From: Ensifer adhaerens
GTDB lineage: Bacteria > Pseudomonadota > Alphaproteobacteria > Rhizobiales > Rhizobiaceae
Length of the DNA stretch: 41,277 nt
Assembly: GCA_900215285.1 (NCBI GenBank)
Contig: OCMG01000005.1
Coordinates: forward strand, 1 to 41,277
Direction of reading: 5' to 3'
The position numbers were made by a program, and so were the translations under genes. The notes beneath the pieces are model-generated. The model was not told the origin of the DNA. It saw nothing but the letters and a program-made list of their open reading frames with translations, and did not search any database. Below, one piece after another: positions 23,235 to 30,942 of the stretch (the first letter of the stretch is position 1; each line of letters starts with the position of its first letter).

Positions 23235-24458
23235 TCAGGCAGAGGCCGCAACTGGCTCTTCCGGAGCGGGCAGGCTGCGTGCCCGGTTGCGCATCAGCAG
23301 CACCAGGTCGTGGCCTCGATCCTCCAGCTCCAGATCATAATCGGGCAGCGGAATGTTCTTCGTCTCCGCCACGATTTCCTCGACAGCTTGGCGGAACTTG
23401 CGCAGGGGCAGTTTGGAGCCGCTGCGCTTGTGCAGCTCCTTCAGCGAGTAGAACGCATGGGTCTCGCCGGCGGCCTTGCGGGCCAGCCGGTAGATGAACC
23501 GCGCGATCGGCCGCGACAGCAGAAAGTAATCGGGATTGAGGGTCAGGATGGTCGGCTTGCCGTCCGGCTGCACCACCCCGTCATAGACCCAGCCCGGGAT
23601 TTCAATCTCGACCAGGTCGATGCGGTCCTGGCTGGTGCGGCTCACCACCTTGTAGCGGCCAATCAGCGGGAACGCCTCGGTCGCGCGGCGGTCGCGGCCG
23701 GCCTTGAGGTTGGTGATGCGGATGTTGGTCGCCTGCAGGCGGGCCAGCGCCCGCTCCAGATCCTCGTATTGCTTGCCGCCCAGCTCGCGCCGGCAGAACT
23801 TGAGGATCTCGGCGGCGGCCGGCCGGTAGACCTGCGGCGGAAGCGAGGGTTTCAGGCCCTTGCCCTCCTCGATGCGGTAGCGGCGCGTGGCCTCGGCCAG
23901 GTGCGAAATCATGTTGATGACGATGTCGTAGTCGTAGGCGGTCGCAATGCCCACCTCGGCGCCCCCCTCGATGGTGATGATCGAGTCTTTCAGCTCGTAG
24001 CGGATGACCCCTGCCCCGCCGGACTTCGACAGCGCGAACGGCGCGATGTCCATCAGGTTGAAGTCGTCCTTCAGCGGCGCGTCATGCACGGACGGCACGA
24101 AGAACATCAGCTGGGCGTCATCCAGCGGCGCGGGCCGCAGATTGCGGCGGGTGGCCCTTTTGGTGGGCACCTCGTGGCCTACCAGCGTTTGCACCTCTTC
24201 GGCACGGATGCACTCGGCAAATTGGCGCAGGCTCTTGCCCAGCGGACCGCCGGCCTCCTCGGCCTTGAGGTCGGCCATGCTGCGGCGGGCGTAGTAGCGG
24301 CGCAGCCGCGCCAACGCGTCCTTGTCGAGCGCTATCCGCGCGTCACCGCGGGCGTCGGCGATCTGGTCGGCGACGTTCTGGATGTAAGCGTTCTTTTCGT
24401 GGAGCGACAGCTCCGCGAACTCCTCGCGCGTTTTGAGTGAAAGCTTTTTCGTGGCCAT
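23235..24458 (-). CDS. repA: Plasmid replication initiator, RPA family (RepA)
   Basis: A 407-residue initiator of the RPA type seen on alphaproteobacterial plasmids. Recognisable segments include DDAQLMFFVPSVHDAPLKDDFNLMDIAPFALSK, IEGGAEVGIATAYDYDIVINMISHLAEA, WVYDGVV and LTLNPDYFLLSRPIARFIYRLARKAAG, the last belonging to the winged-helix DNA-binding part. It would bind the iterons that begin 14 bp past its stop codon. The ATG at 24458 (MATKKLSLKTREE) has AGGGTGG upstream. The open frame extends to 24506 but that N-terminus is not family-like. Palindromic TTTGCCG/CGGTAAA elements at 24517-24556 sit in its promoter region and could be operators or centromere sites. Confidence 0.92.
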   Translation of the reverse strand: MATKKLSLKTREEFAELSLHEKNAYIQNVADQIADARGDARIALDKDALARLRRYYARRSMADLKAEEAGGPLGKSLRQFAECIRAEEVQTLVGHEVPTKRATRRNLRPAPLDDAQLMFFVPSVHDAPLKDDFNLMDIAPFALSKSGGAGVIRYELKDSIITIEGGAEVGIATAYDYDIVINMISHLAEATRRYRIEEGKGLKPSLPPQVYRPAAAEILKFCRRELGGKQYEDLERALARLQATNIRITNLKAGRDRRATEAFPLIGRYKVVSRTSQDRIDLVEIEIPGWVYDGVVQPDGKPTILTLNPDYFLLSRPIARFIYRLARKAAGETHAFYSLKELHKRSGSKLPLRKFRQAVEEIVAETKNIPLPDYDLELEDRGHDLVLLMRNRARSLPAPEEPVAASA

Positions 24459-24516
24459 AAGCCACCCTAGCGCGCCGGCTGAGTCTTGCCAACCGCCGCG
24501 CTGCAATATGCGGCAT

Positions 24517-24556
24517 AAGGTTTGCCGTTTACGGTAAAAAGTTTACCGCAAACAGT
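24517..24556. repeat. Dispersed palindrome family, element 1
   Basis: A GGTTTGCCGTTTACGG block followed by TAAA and GTTTACCGCAAAC gives overlapping inverted repeats of the ACGGTAAAC type. It lies between the RHH gene and repA. Confidence 0.6.
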
Positions 24557-24837
24557 CATTTTCCATCGAACTCCTTGAGCGTTGGCTGGCCGTAGCGGGC
24601 CAGCATCAGCTCGACGCCCTCCTGCAAGAGGTCGTTGATACGCTTGTCGTGGTCCAGCGCCATCTGCTTGATGCGCTTCATCGCGGCCTTCGGCAGGTAG
24701 ACGGTCGCCTTTTCCAGAGCCGGCTTCGCCGGCGCGGACTGGAACGCCACGACGTTCTCGGTGCGGGTTTCTGTCGCCGGCGGCGGGGCCATCTGGCCCG
24801 CCAACTGGGCTTCAAGCGACACGGGCTTTTTGCTCAT
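24556..24837 (-). CDS. Ribbon-helix-helix partition protein (ParB-like partner of ParA)
   Basis: A 93-residue protein. Its C-terminal half, EKATVYLPKAAMKRIKQMALDHDKRINDLLQEGVELMLARYG, is a ribbon-helix-helix DNA-binding domain of the CopG/ParG kind; the N-terminal half is flexible and proline-rich, as in ParG-like partners that stimulate ParA. The start at 24837 overlaps the ParA 3' end by 26 bp and has GGAAGGAAAG upstream. By analogy it binds the centromere and represses the operon; the palindromes at 24517-30687 are the obvious candidates for its sites. Confidence 0.8.
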   Translation of the reverse strand: MSKKPVSLEAQLAGQMAPPPATETRTENVVAFQSAPAKPALEKATVYLPKAAMKRIKQMALDHDKRINDLLQEGVELMLARYGQPTLKEFDGK

Positions 24838-25462
24838 CGAGCTTTCCTTCCATCTTGTTCATGACCCACTCCAGCAGCTCGCGGACTTCAGCCGCGGCCT
24901 TGCCGGTGGGATCGCGTTCGGTCACCCCCTGCCCCATCGCCATCGCGTCGATGTGGTCGGTGCGCGTGGCGATAGTCGCCGACGCGACCACGCCGCCGAG
25001 GTTCAGCACGCGGTACGCGTCCGACGTCCGCATCGAGCGGCCGGCGGGGCACTGGTTGAGGACGAACGCGAACTTTTTGCCGAGCTTGGTCAGGCTTGCC
25101 ACGGTGGCGCGGGTTGCCTCGATGTCGGCGATGCTCGGCCGCGCGGGTATCAGGCACAGGTCGGCCGCCTGCATGGCGGAGATCGCCGCGGGCGTGTCCA
25201 CGCCGGCGGTGTCGATGATGACCAGGTCGTGGCCCTGCCCCGCGAGGGTCTGGAGCGCTACCGGCACCTTGGAGGCCTCAATGGCGGCCACTGGCGGCCA
25301 TTCCGCCTCGCGCCGCTCGTACCAGTTCTTGGTCGTGGCCTGCGGGTCGAGGTCGATGATGTAGGTGTTCTGGCCGGCTTCCTGCGCGGCGACGGCGAGC
25401 GAGACGGCAAGGCTGCTTTTGCCGGTGCCGCCTTTCTGCGTGACGAGTGCGATGGTTTTCAT
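24812..25462 (-). CDS. parA: ParA-family partition ATPase (small, type Ib-like)
   Basis: A 216-residue Walker-type ATPase that moves plasmid copies to daughter cells. The deviant Walker A motif KGGTGKSS is at ~residues 10-17, followed by IIDLDPQATTKNW (~35-47) and LVIIDTAGVDTPAA. It lacks the N-terminal HTH of large ParA proteins, typical of type Ib systems that pair with RHH proteins, as here. The ATG at 25462 has AGGAG upstream, and the frame's extension to 25492 is ignored. A cluster of ACGGTAAAC-type repeats lies immediately upstream and likely contains promoter and operator. Confidence 0.93.
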   Translation of the reverse strand: MKTIALVTQKGGTGKSSLAVSLAVAAQEAGQNTYIIDLDPQATTKNWYERREAEWPPVAAIEASKVPVALQTLAGQGHDLVIIDTAGVDTPAAISAMQAADLCLIPARPSIADIEATRATVASLTKLGKKFAFVLNQCPAGRSMRTSDAYRVLNLGGVVASATIATRTDHIDAMAMGQGVTERDPTGKAAAEVRELLEWVMNKMEGKLDEQKARVA

Positions 25463-25475
25463 GGGCTCAATCTCC

Positions 25476-25587
25476 TGCGGTTTACCGTACACCGCAAGAG
25501 GTTAACAGTTTACCTCAAACCTTTTGCGGCAAGCGGTGTGATGCAAGCGGCACACTGCTTACGGTAAACCGTTTACGGTAAAAGGCA
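25476..25587. repeat. Dispersed palindrome family, element 2 (upstream of parA)
   Basis: A dense cluster: CGGTTTACCGTACACCGCAA, then AGTTTACCTCAAACC and TTTTGCGGCAAGCGG, ending in TTACGGTAAACCGTTTACGG at about 25559-25578. It starts 14 bp upstream of the parA start, the position expected for a centromere-operator. Confidence 0.65.
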
Positions 25588-25670
25588 AGATGAAGCCACC
25601 TCGCGAGGGGAAAGAAAGGCAGCTGCTTTGTTGGAGATAGCACCGAGAGACCGATAATTCCGGAATCTTA

Positions 25671-25714
25671 AGGCGACGGTAAACGGTTTGCGGCATACCG
25701 CATACGGTTATGCC
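25671..25714. repeat. Dispersed palindrome family, element 3
   Basis: ACGGTAAACGGTTTGCGG is followed by GGCATA (25692-25697) and TATGCC (25709-25714). It overlaps the last codons and stop of the zinc-ribbon gene. Confidence 0.55.
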
Positions 25715-25950
25715 TGCCGCTTCCACCCGTCGGAAAATGGTACGTTCGCGGTCAGGCCCTCGGCGAAGCTCTCCAGCTCCTTGCTGCCGCAGCCTTGGCA
25801 CCGAAAGAATGCCGCCGCCAACCGGACCGGCAGATCAGCGGCGAGCCGCACCGGGAGGATCTTGTGGGGAATCCGCACCGACCGTCCGCAGACCGTGCAG
25901 CGCACGCCAAGCCAGAGTTCGTTTTTGCGGATGTCGGCGATTGTGTTCAT
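25708..25950 (-). CDS. Small zinc-ribbon protein
   Basis: An 80-residue protein with two CxxC pairs (Cys18-TV-Cys21 and Cys51-QG-Cys54) spaced like a zinc ribbon, and short strands around them (WLGVRCTVCGRSVRIPHKIL, FFRCQGCGSKELESF). The protein is basic in the middle and could bind nucleic acid. The start at 25950 has only a weak SD. It is upstream of the partition operon on the same strand but separated by the palindrome clusters. Role unknown. Confidence 0.6.
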   Translation of the reverse strand: MNTIADIRKNELWLGVRCTVCGRSVRIPHKILPVRLAADLPVRLAAAFFRCQGCGSKELESFAEGLTANVPFSDGWKRQA

Positions 25951-26018
25951 GATAGGGCCATGGACCTATCTTAGAGCAATATATTCCTATTTCGGGAAAT
26001 TCAAGCCATTCCGGAAAG

Positions 26019-26050
26019 AGTTACCGCAAACGGCTTGCGGTTTGCCGTGG
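26019..26050. repeat. Dispersed palindrome family, element 4
   Basis: ACCGCAA (26023-26029) pairs with TTGCGGT (26035-26041), and overlapping ACGGC (26030-26034) pairs with GCCGT (26044-26048). It lies directly past the stop of the exported coiled-coil gene. Confidence 0.55.
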
Positions 26051-26052
26051 AG

Positions 26053-26565
26053 CTAATTGCAGGAGACTGAGCCGCAGGTGATGTTGTACTGCATCATATT
26101 CGAATAGCATGCTACCCATTGGACGCTTAGGCGCGACATTCCCCCGGTACAGCCAGGCATGCCGCCACCACACGGACCGTTCACGCCTGCGATGTTGAGG
26201 TGACACGATGGTGCGGGGGCTGCGGCGGTCCGGCATCCGCTCCCGTTAAACACATAGCCATAAGACCCGCAGTACTTGACGGAACTCATGTTCGAGTTGA
26301 GGCCGTCGATGCTGCCTTCGGCGTTGGTCATGCGGCCTTGCAAGCTGGAGACGTTACCTTTTAAATCGTCCACCGTGCTGCTGACCTTATCAAGGTCGGT
26401 CTGTACAGTCGAAATCCGCGTATTTGCAGCATCCACTAGGTTTTTCAGGGCTGCCCAGTTCGTCTGTACATCCAGACTGCCGCCGGCGGTTACTTCAAGC
26501 GCGGAGGCTGGGCCTGCCGCCATCAGAGCCAGCGTTGCGGTGGCCAAAGCAAGTTTCGTGTTCAT
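26053..26565 (-). CDS. Exported coiled-coil protein with Cys-rich tail
   Basis: A 170-residue protein with a signal peptide (MNTKLALATATLALMAAGPASA, cleavage near residue 22). A heptad-like region (residues ~40-95, NTRISTVQTDLDKVSSTVDDLKGNVSSLQGRM) would trimerise. The Gly/Cys-rich tail contains YCGSYGYVFNGSGC, PSCHLNIAGVNGPCGGGMPGC and ends YNITCGSVSCN, about eight cysteines likely in disulfides. The design of stalk plus disulfide-rich head suggests a surface or secreted adhesin-like or inhibitor-like protein; no family is recognised. It lies near the exported tail-collar protein at 27281, which it may accompany. Confidence 0.65.
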   Translation of the reverse strand: MNTKLALATATLALMAAGPASALEVTAGGSLDVQTNWAALKNLVDAANTRISTVQTDLDKVSSTVDDLKGNVSSLQGRMTNAEGSIDGLNSNMSSVKYCGSYGYVFNGSGCRTAAAPAPSCHLNIAGVNGPCGGGMPGCTGGMSRLSVQWVACYSNMMQYNITCGSVSCN

Positions 26566-26654
26566 GGCCCATTATAGGGCAGGGCGCGAGATCTGTCTGA
26601 CATCCCGTTGATCCGGTACACATTCACGGCAGGCCCTGTGTCGTTAGAGCAGCA

Positions 26655-26685
26655 CGGTATACGGCAAAAGGTTTGCCGTATACCG
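26655..26685. repeat. Dispersed palindrome family, element 5 (perfect)
   Basis: CGGTATACGGCAAA (26655-26668) and TTTGCCGTATACCG (26672-26685) are a perfect 14-bp inverted repeat with spacer AGG. It lies just past the DUF3768 stop codon. Confidence 0.7.
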
Positions 26686-26692
26686 CACGCGG

Positions 26693-27028
26693 CTAGTATT
26701 CCTCTGCGAGCATGATGGTCAAGATCCGTTTGGTGACCGCCGGATCGGCCGGATCTTCCGAGCCGTGCATCATGTCCGGCGCGAAGTAGTCGATCTTCCA
26801 GAAGACCTTGTGGCCGTCCACGGTCAGGGCGCCGAAGTCGTGCTCGCCGTGCGGGTCGTTGCCTTCCGTGAAGGCATTGAAAGTCTGCACCTGCTCGGCA
26901 ATGCGGGATTGCACCTCCTCGGGCAGGTCGCGGATGCCTTCGGTCATCAGCACCCTGCCGGTCAGCCATGCGGTGCGGAACGCGTCATTCAGCTTGCGGA
27001 TGCGGAGGGTTCTGGAGTCGTGGGTCAT
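26693..27028 (-). CDS. DUF3768 family protein
   Basis: A 111-residue protein of the DUF3768 family, small cytoplasmic proteins frequent on alphaproteobacterial plasmids and integrated elements. The signature RIRKLNDAFRTAWLTGRVLMTEGI, HGEHDFGALTVDGHKVFWKIDYF and DPAVTKRILTIMLAEEY spans nearly the whole chain. Function unknown. The ATG at 27028 is chosen because the family N-terminus starts here; the frame extends to 27142 with non-family sequence. It is divergent from the tail-collar gene. A perfect palindrome follows the stop. Confidence 0.82.
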   Translation of the reverse strand: MTHDSRTLRIRKLNDAFRTAWLTGRVLMTEGIRDLPEEVQSRIAEQVQTFNAFTEGNDPHGEHDFGALTVDGHKVFWKIDYFAPDMMHGSEDPADPAVTKRILTIMLAEEY

Positions 27029-27280
27029 GGTTTTCGCTTTCGTTGGTTGTCGCGCTGTTGCGCAGCAACGGCCAAAAGCGGGGGAGGGGGCGGGGTCCTG
27101 ACCCAACTCGGGTGTGCGGGCAGCGGTCATGGATGCCGACACCTCTCCCGCTTAGGTGTGCCGCAAACGTCACAGCGCGCCAACCCGAAAGCCACAGGGC
27201 TCACCCCGAAAACTCCATACCCTGCTGAAACAGCATGCAATACGCGTGCAACACACGCTGACCGCCTGTAAAGTGACTGC

Positions 27281-29311
27281 ATGATAAGGCTCTGTCTGCC
27301 CGCTTGGCGTTCGCTCGTATGGGTGGGCTTGGCCGTGGCGACCATATTCGCGGCCCCCGCTGCGCGAGCCGAATGGGCACCGTTCGCCTATGTCTCCGCC
27401 ACCATGGGGGTCTCCGACAGCCGCATCTGCATCGGCGAGGCGTCCCGTGGCGAAATCGGCTGCCCGTCCTACAGCCCCACCGTCAGCCCCACTGGCACCC
27501 TCAACCTCACCGGCGGCCTCGTCACCAACGCCGTCAGCCTCACCACCGCCGGCACCAATTGGGGGTATCTCACCAGTGCGGCTAGCTACCTGCCCAATCT
27601 GACTACCGGCGCAATATCCACAACCAACATCTCCGTCAGCACCATCAATGGCCTTGGTATCAGTACATTTGGCGGAGCCGCAAGCTATATGCAAAAAGCT
27701 ATGAGCACGGATTGGGCGACTGCAGTCGGAACCGTTCCTCTAAATACGGTCACCACGTCATTCGGTAGTCGGATCTCCAGTAATGGAAACCAAGTTACAG
27801 TTGCCGCTGGAAGCGCTTATCTGTTGCAAGCAGCTCTCAGAGCTTATGGAAGTTCAACTTATGCGCTCGACTTTTACATATGGGATGTAACAAACAATAC
27901 GAGCGTCGGACTACCGGGAAACTCGACTTCTGATCTATCGAGCGATACACCGATATTTACGGTTGTTCGTCCCAGTGTCAACACAACCTATGAACTTCGA
28001 GTTGTTGGAATGTCCGGTTCGAGCTCCATTTCGACAAATGGATCGAAGCTAACCGTTGTAGAACTTGGCGGCGGTAACGCTAACGGTATCTCTAGCACCG
28101 GCGCGACCAACCTCTCCGGTCTGTCCGATGTCGCCCTCGCTGGTCTGACAACCGGCCAAGTCCTCACCTATAACGGCACTAGCTGGGTCAACAGCTCCGG
28201 TGCCAGTGGCGACCGCCTCACCTCCGGCACCCTATCGGTCACCGCCAACAGCGCCACCAGCGTGGTCAGCCTGACGACCGGTGGCACCACGTGGGGCTAC
28301 CTCGGCGGCACCGCCAGCTACCTGCCGCAGCTGACCGCCACGCAGGTCTCCGCCACCAGCATCAGCAGCACCATGGTGCAGATTATCAGCCAAACCACCC
28401 TCATCACCTGCGATAACAGCCACGCGGGAACCCTGCGCTACAACAGCCCCACCACCGCGCTGGAACTCTGCACCGGCTCCGGCTGGCAGCCCATGGGCGT
28501 CGGTATCCCCGCCGGCACCATCTCCGCCTTTGCCAGCACCACCTGCCCCACCGGCTGGAGCGAATACACCCCCGCCCGCGGCCGCTTTCTGCGGGGGATT
28601 GATAATGGCGCCGGCAATGACCCTGATGGAACGCGCAGTCCGGGGGCGACGCAGGCTGACGCTTTCCAAGGTCACAGACAACATATTGGCGTTAATTACG
28701 TCACTGGCGGTTCGAATATTAGGGTTCAGGAACAGAATGCAACGAGCAGCTTTTCGGACAATAATGTGGCATTACCAGCTAACCTTCAAACGCTTGATTT
28801 CATCACTGACGGCACAAATGGAACGCCGCGAATATCAAATGAGACCCGCCCCAAAAACGTCGCCGTCACCTATTGCCAGTTCAACGGCACCTCCAACGGC
28901 TGGAACAACCCGCTCTCCGGCGGCAGCACCAGTGCGGCAGGCTCCACCAGCTATATCCAGTACAACACCTCCGGCAGCTTCGATGGCAACGCGGGCCTCA
29001 CATGGACCAACGCGAGCCAGCGCCTCACCGCCACCAACATCAGCGCCACGGCCCTCACGGTCAACGGCGTGGCCATCACCGGCAGTGCAAGCGGAGACCG
29101 CATCACCTCCGGAACGACAACCCTTCTGGCGAATAACGGCGGTAGCCTTACCACTACCGCCTCACTGGAGGTTTCCGGCAGCATTGCCGCATCCGGCCCC
29201 GTCTCTGGCAGCACCCTGCATCTGCAGAACAACCCGCCGGAGACTTGTACCACGGGTAGCTTGGGGGCCATGAAAGTAGTTGACGGCCGCGTATTTGTTT
29301 GCCGTCTGTAG
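27281..29311 (+). CDS. Exported tail-fibre-like protein with phage tail-collar domain
   Basis: A 676-residue protein with an N-terminal signal peptide (residues ~1-30, ending AARA) and then Thr/Ser/Gly-rich beta-repeat sequence. One unit recurs: TTAGTNWGYLTSAASYLPNL near residue 88 and TTGGTTWGYLGGTASYLPQL near residue 330. Residues ~405-540 resemble a phage tail-collar domain (AGTISAFASTTCPTGWSEYTPARGRFLRGI, closing with ETRPKNVAVTYCQF). The tail SLGAMKVVDGRVFVCRL closes with a Cys pair. Two internal stretches (about 27640-28080 and 28600-28860) are clearly poorer in GC than their flanks, as if modules were swapped in. A tail protein with a signal peptide outside any phage suggests a surface adhesin or pilus tip. 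The SD is weak. Confidence 0.75.
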   Translation: MIRLCLPAWRSLVWVGLAVATIFAAPAARAEWAPFAYVSATMGVSDSRICIGEASRGEIGCPSYSPTVSPTGTLNLTGGLVTNAVSLTTAGTNWGYLTSAASYLPNLTTGAISTTNISVSTINGLGISTFGGAASYMQKAMSTDWATAVGTVPLNTVTTSFGSRISSNGNQVTVAAGSAYLLQAALRAYGSSTYALDFYIWDVTNNTSVGLPGNSTSDLSSDTPIFTVVRPSVNTTYELRVVGMSGSSSISTNGSKLTVVELGGGNANGISSTGATNLSGLSDVALAGLTTGQVLTYNGTSWVNSSGASGDRLTSGTLSVTANSATSVVSLTTGGTTWGYLGGTASYLPQLTATQVSATSISSTMVQIISQTTLITCDNSHAGTLRYNSPTTALELCTGSGWQPMGVGIPAGTISAFASTTCPTGWSEYTPARGRFLRGIDNGAGNDPDGTRSPGATQADAFQGHRQHIGVNYVTGGSNIRVQEQNATSSFSDNNVALPANLQTLDFITDGTNGTPRISNETRPKNVAVTYCQFNGTSNGWNNPLSGGSTSAAGSTSYIQYNTSGSFDGNAGLTWTNASQRLTATNISATALTVNGVAITGSASGDRITSGTTTLLANNGGSLTTTASLEVSGSIAASGPVSGSTLHLQNNPPETCTTGSLGAMKVVDGRVFVCRL

Positions 29312-29380
29312 GGGCCGCCACAGGTCTTTTCAGCCGTTGGGATCGGACATAATGGCTTTTGCAGAGTGCGGATTTTAAAG

Positions 29381-29821
29381 ATGCCAGACATTTTGCGATC
29401 AATGTGGGACGATATAAACGCTGCCTGTTTTGCGGGCGAGCTGACGCCACCAGCCGACATTTCATGGCAGGAAACAGGCGGCGAGAACGGCATCGGTGCC
29501 CATGGCGTTTATCTTCCCAAGCCGAATGCAATAGCGATCGATGAGCGGTTCCGGCCCGATATCGCCGCCGTCAAGGCCAAAGACCCCAAAGAAATCGGGA
29601 AGCTGGAGATCGTCTATCGCCTTGTCATCCACGAGATGATCCATCAAGCGCTGCACCAAAGGAACGCCCCGACTCCTGGCGGGCATGGTGCTTCCTTTTG
29701 CAGTGAGGCCGAGCGTGTTGCGAAGCTCCTTGCCGCGAGTGGAATTGAGGTCGTGACGCCAACTCTCGACAACGCAAAATACTGGCCTTTCGGGACTGAC
29801 CGCACGGAAACCGGTTTATGA
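29381..29821 (+). CDS. SprT-like zinc metalloprotease
   Basis: A 146-residue protein of the SprT-like group. Zinc ligands are in VIHEMIHQALH (His84, Glu85, His88) and GGHGASF (His102), at the spacing usual for SprT-like domains; the N-terminal MWDDINAACFAGEL also matches the family. SprT/Spartan relatives cleave DNA-bound proteins, while plasmid and phage versions have no settled role. The ATG at 29381 has a poor SD; an in-frame GTG at 29366 is possible. The stop overlaps the next gene by ATGA, so the two are translated together. Confidence 0.85.
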   Translation: MPDILRSMWDDINAACFAGELTPPADISWQETGGENGIGAHGVYLPKPNAIAIDERFRPDIAAVKAKDPKEIGKLEIVYRLVIHEMIHQALHQRNAPTPGGHGASFCSEAERVAKLLAASGIEVVTPTLDNAKYWPFGTDRTETGL

Positions 29822-30648
29822 GCAAGATTTGGCAGAAGACGACCATCGCGTGGACCCGGCCGGAGACGTGGGTCAACCCTCTTTCGCGCTGGCTGCGCCC
29901 GTATTTGAACGCGAGCGGAATCCGCTCGCTCCGCAGGCTGCCGAGGCCGGATCTGGCGATCGACGACTCCGAATGGCTGCGTGTGGCGGAGACCGTGCTG
30001 ACAACTGATCATGAGAACGTCTGCGAAGACCTGGCTCGGGATCTGACGAGGAGTCGGCTGCGGGCGTTCCACGGCTGCCGGACGGATGATGCCTCCGGTT
30101 ACCACCGTGACGGGCTCCTGCGCAACGATCCGGCACAGCTTGAATGCCAGCTGCGCCGGATGGTCGAGGCCATCGACGGGCTCGAAAGATACCGGAAGAC
30201 CATCGACCTCAGACTGGACACCTTCGATGCCCGTGAACGGGATGCCGGACGGGTCTTCTTCGCGCTCGACGAGCGGTCGCTCATCCGCGGTTCCGGTCAC
30301 TACCTGCTTTATGGCAGCGAGTGGATGCAATGTATTTTCGGGTTTGAAGCGCACGCCGCACTGAGAAGCTGGGGCGCCCCCACGCTCCTCACCATCGATA
30401 TACCCATAGCCGAGATTCACGCGGGGACGGTCTATGAACTTGCCCAAACGCTCCTTCACGAGTGGGCGCGGTACAAGACCTCCCCGCCGAAGGCGCCACA
30501 AAAGCTGAACTTCGGATTCAGCCTGCAACGTGACGTCCCGCCGGACTGGATCGCTGGACATTCACATCCGGCTCGGGTGTGGTGCCCTTTCGATGCCGGA
30601 GCATATTACGACAGCCCGCGGACTACATGCCCCGCCTGTGTGGTGTAG
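29818..30648 (+). CDS. Unassigned protein co-translated with the SprT-like protease
   Basis: A 276-residue protein I do not recognise. Landmarks are FHGCRTDDASGYHRDGLL (residues ~83-100), RVFFALDERSLIRGSGHYLLYGSEWMQCIFGF (~144-175), LLTIDIPIAEI and a C-terminal Cys/His cluster (HSHPARVWCPFDAG, TTCPACVV) that might bind a metal. The order of an HGxR-like strand, a Y-containing segment and a later acidic strand is faintly like ADP-ribosyltransferase toxins, a guess only. It starts by ATGA overlap with the protease gene. A perfect palindrome of the dispersed family follows 13 bp after the stop. Confidence 0.65.
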   Translation: MSKIWQKTTIAWTRPETWVNPLSRWLRPYLNASGIRSLRRLPRPDLAIDDSEWLRVAETVLTTDHENVCEDLARDLTRSRLRAFHGCRTDDASGYHRDGLLRNDPAQLECQLRRMVEAIDGLERYRKTIDLRLDTFDARERDAGRVFFALDERSLIRGSGHYLLYGSEWMQCIFGFEAHAALRSWGAPTLLTIDIPIAEIHAGTVYELAQTLLHEWARYKTSPPKAPQKLNFGFSLQRDVPPDWIAGHSHPARVWCPFDAGAYYDSPRTTCPACVV

Positions 30649-30661
30649 TGGGGAACATTTT

Positions 30662-30687
30662 ACGGTAAACGGCAAACCGTTTACCGT
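30662..30687. repeat. Dispersed palindrome family, element 6 (perfect)
   Basis: ACGGTAAACGG (30662-30672) and CCGTTTACCGT (30677-30687), spacer CAAA. It is the furthest member of the family, 5 kb from the partition genes, and sits just after a stop codon. The remaining gap to 30942 shows only a weak 69-codon frame and no other structure. Confidence 0.7.
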
Positions 30688-30942
30688 CTCCTGAATCAGG
30701 CGCCGGCGGATTCAGGGCGGGAAATGAAGAGTATCGGAGACATCAGCATCGCGCCGCCGCAGGCGGGATGTCGGGCATTCTCGACACGTCCCGACCGGAG
30801 GAAGGCCAGCCGCAGGAGTCTCAGCATAGCGCCCGCAGGGGAGACGGGACCGACTGGCCCCGCGAGGGGCGTTCCGCTTCACGGCCGCAACGTTGCTCAT
30901 CATTTGCTCGCGAGGGAGTTGCAGACGTGCTAATCAGTTGTC

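Noticed and set aside
23310..24440. Long plus-strand open frame opposite repA
   Set aside because: It is an antisense shadow of the RPA-family initiator, with low-complexity Leu/Ala/Gly content.
27281..29311. Prophage tail module
   Set aside because: Only the collar-like domain is phage-like; no other structural phage genes are nearby and the protein has a signal peptide.
30724..30933. 69-codon plus-strand frame before the AlbA_2 gene
   Set aside because: Composition looks like chance reading of GC-rich DNA and nothing is recognised, although GGCGGG precedes the ATG.
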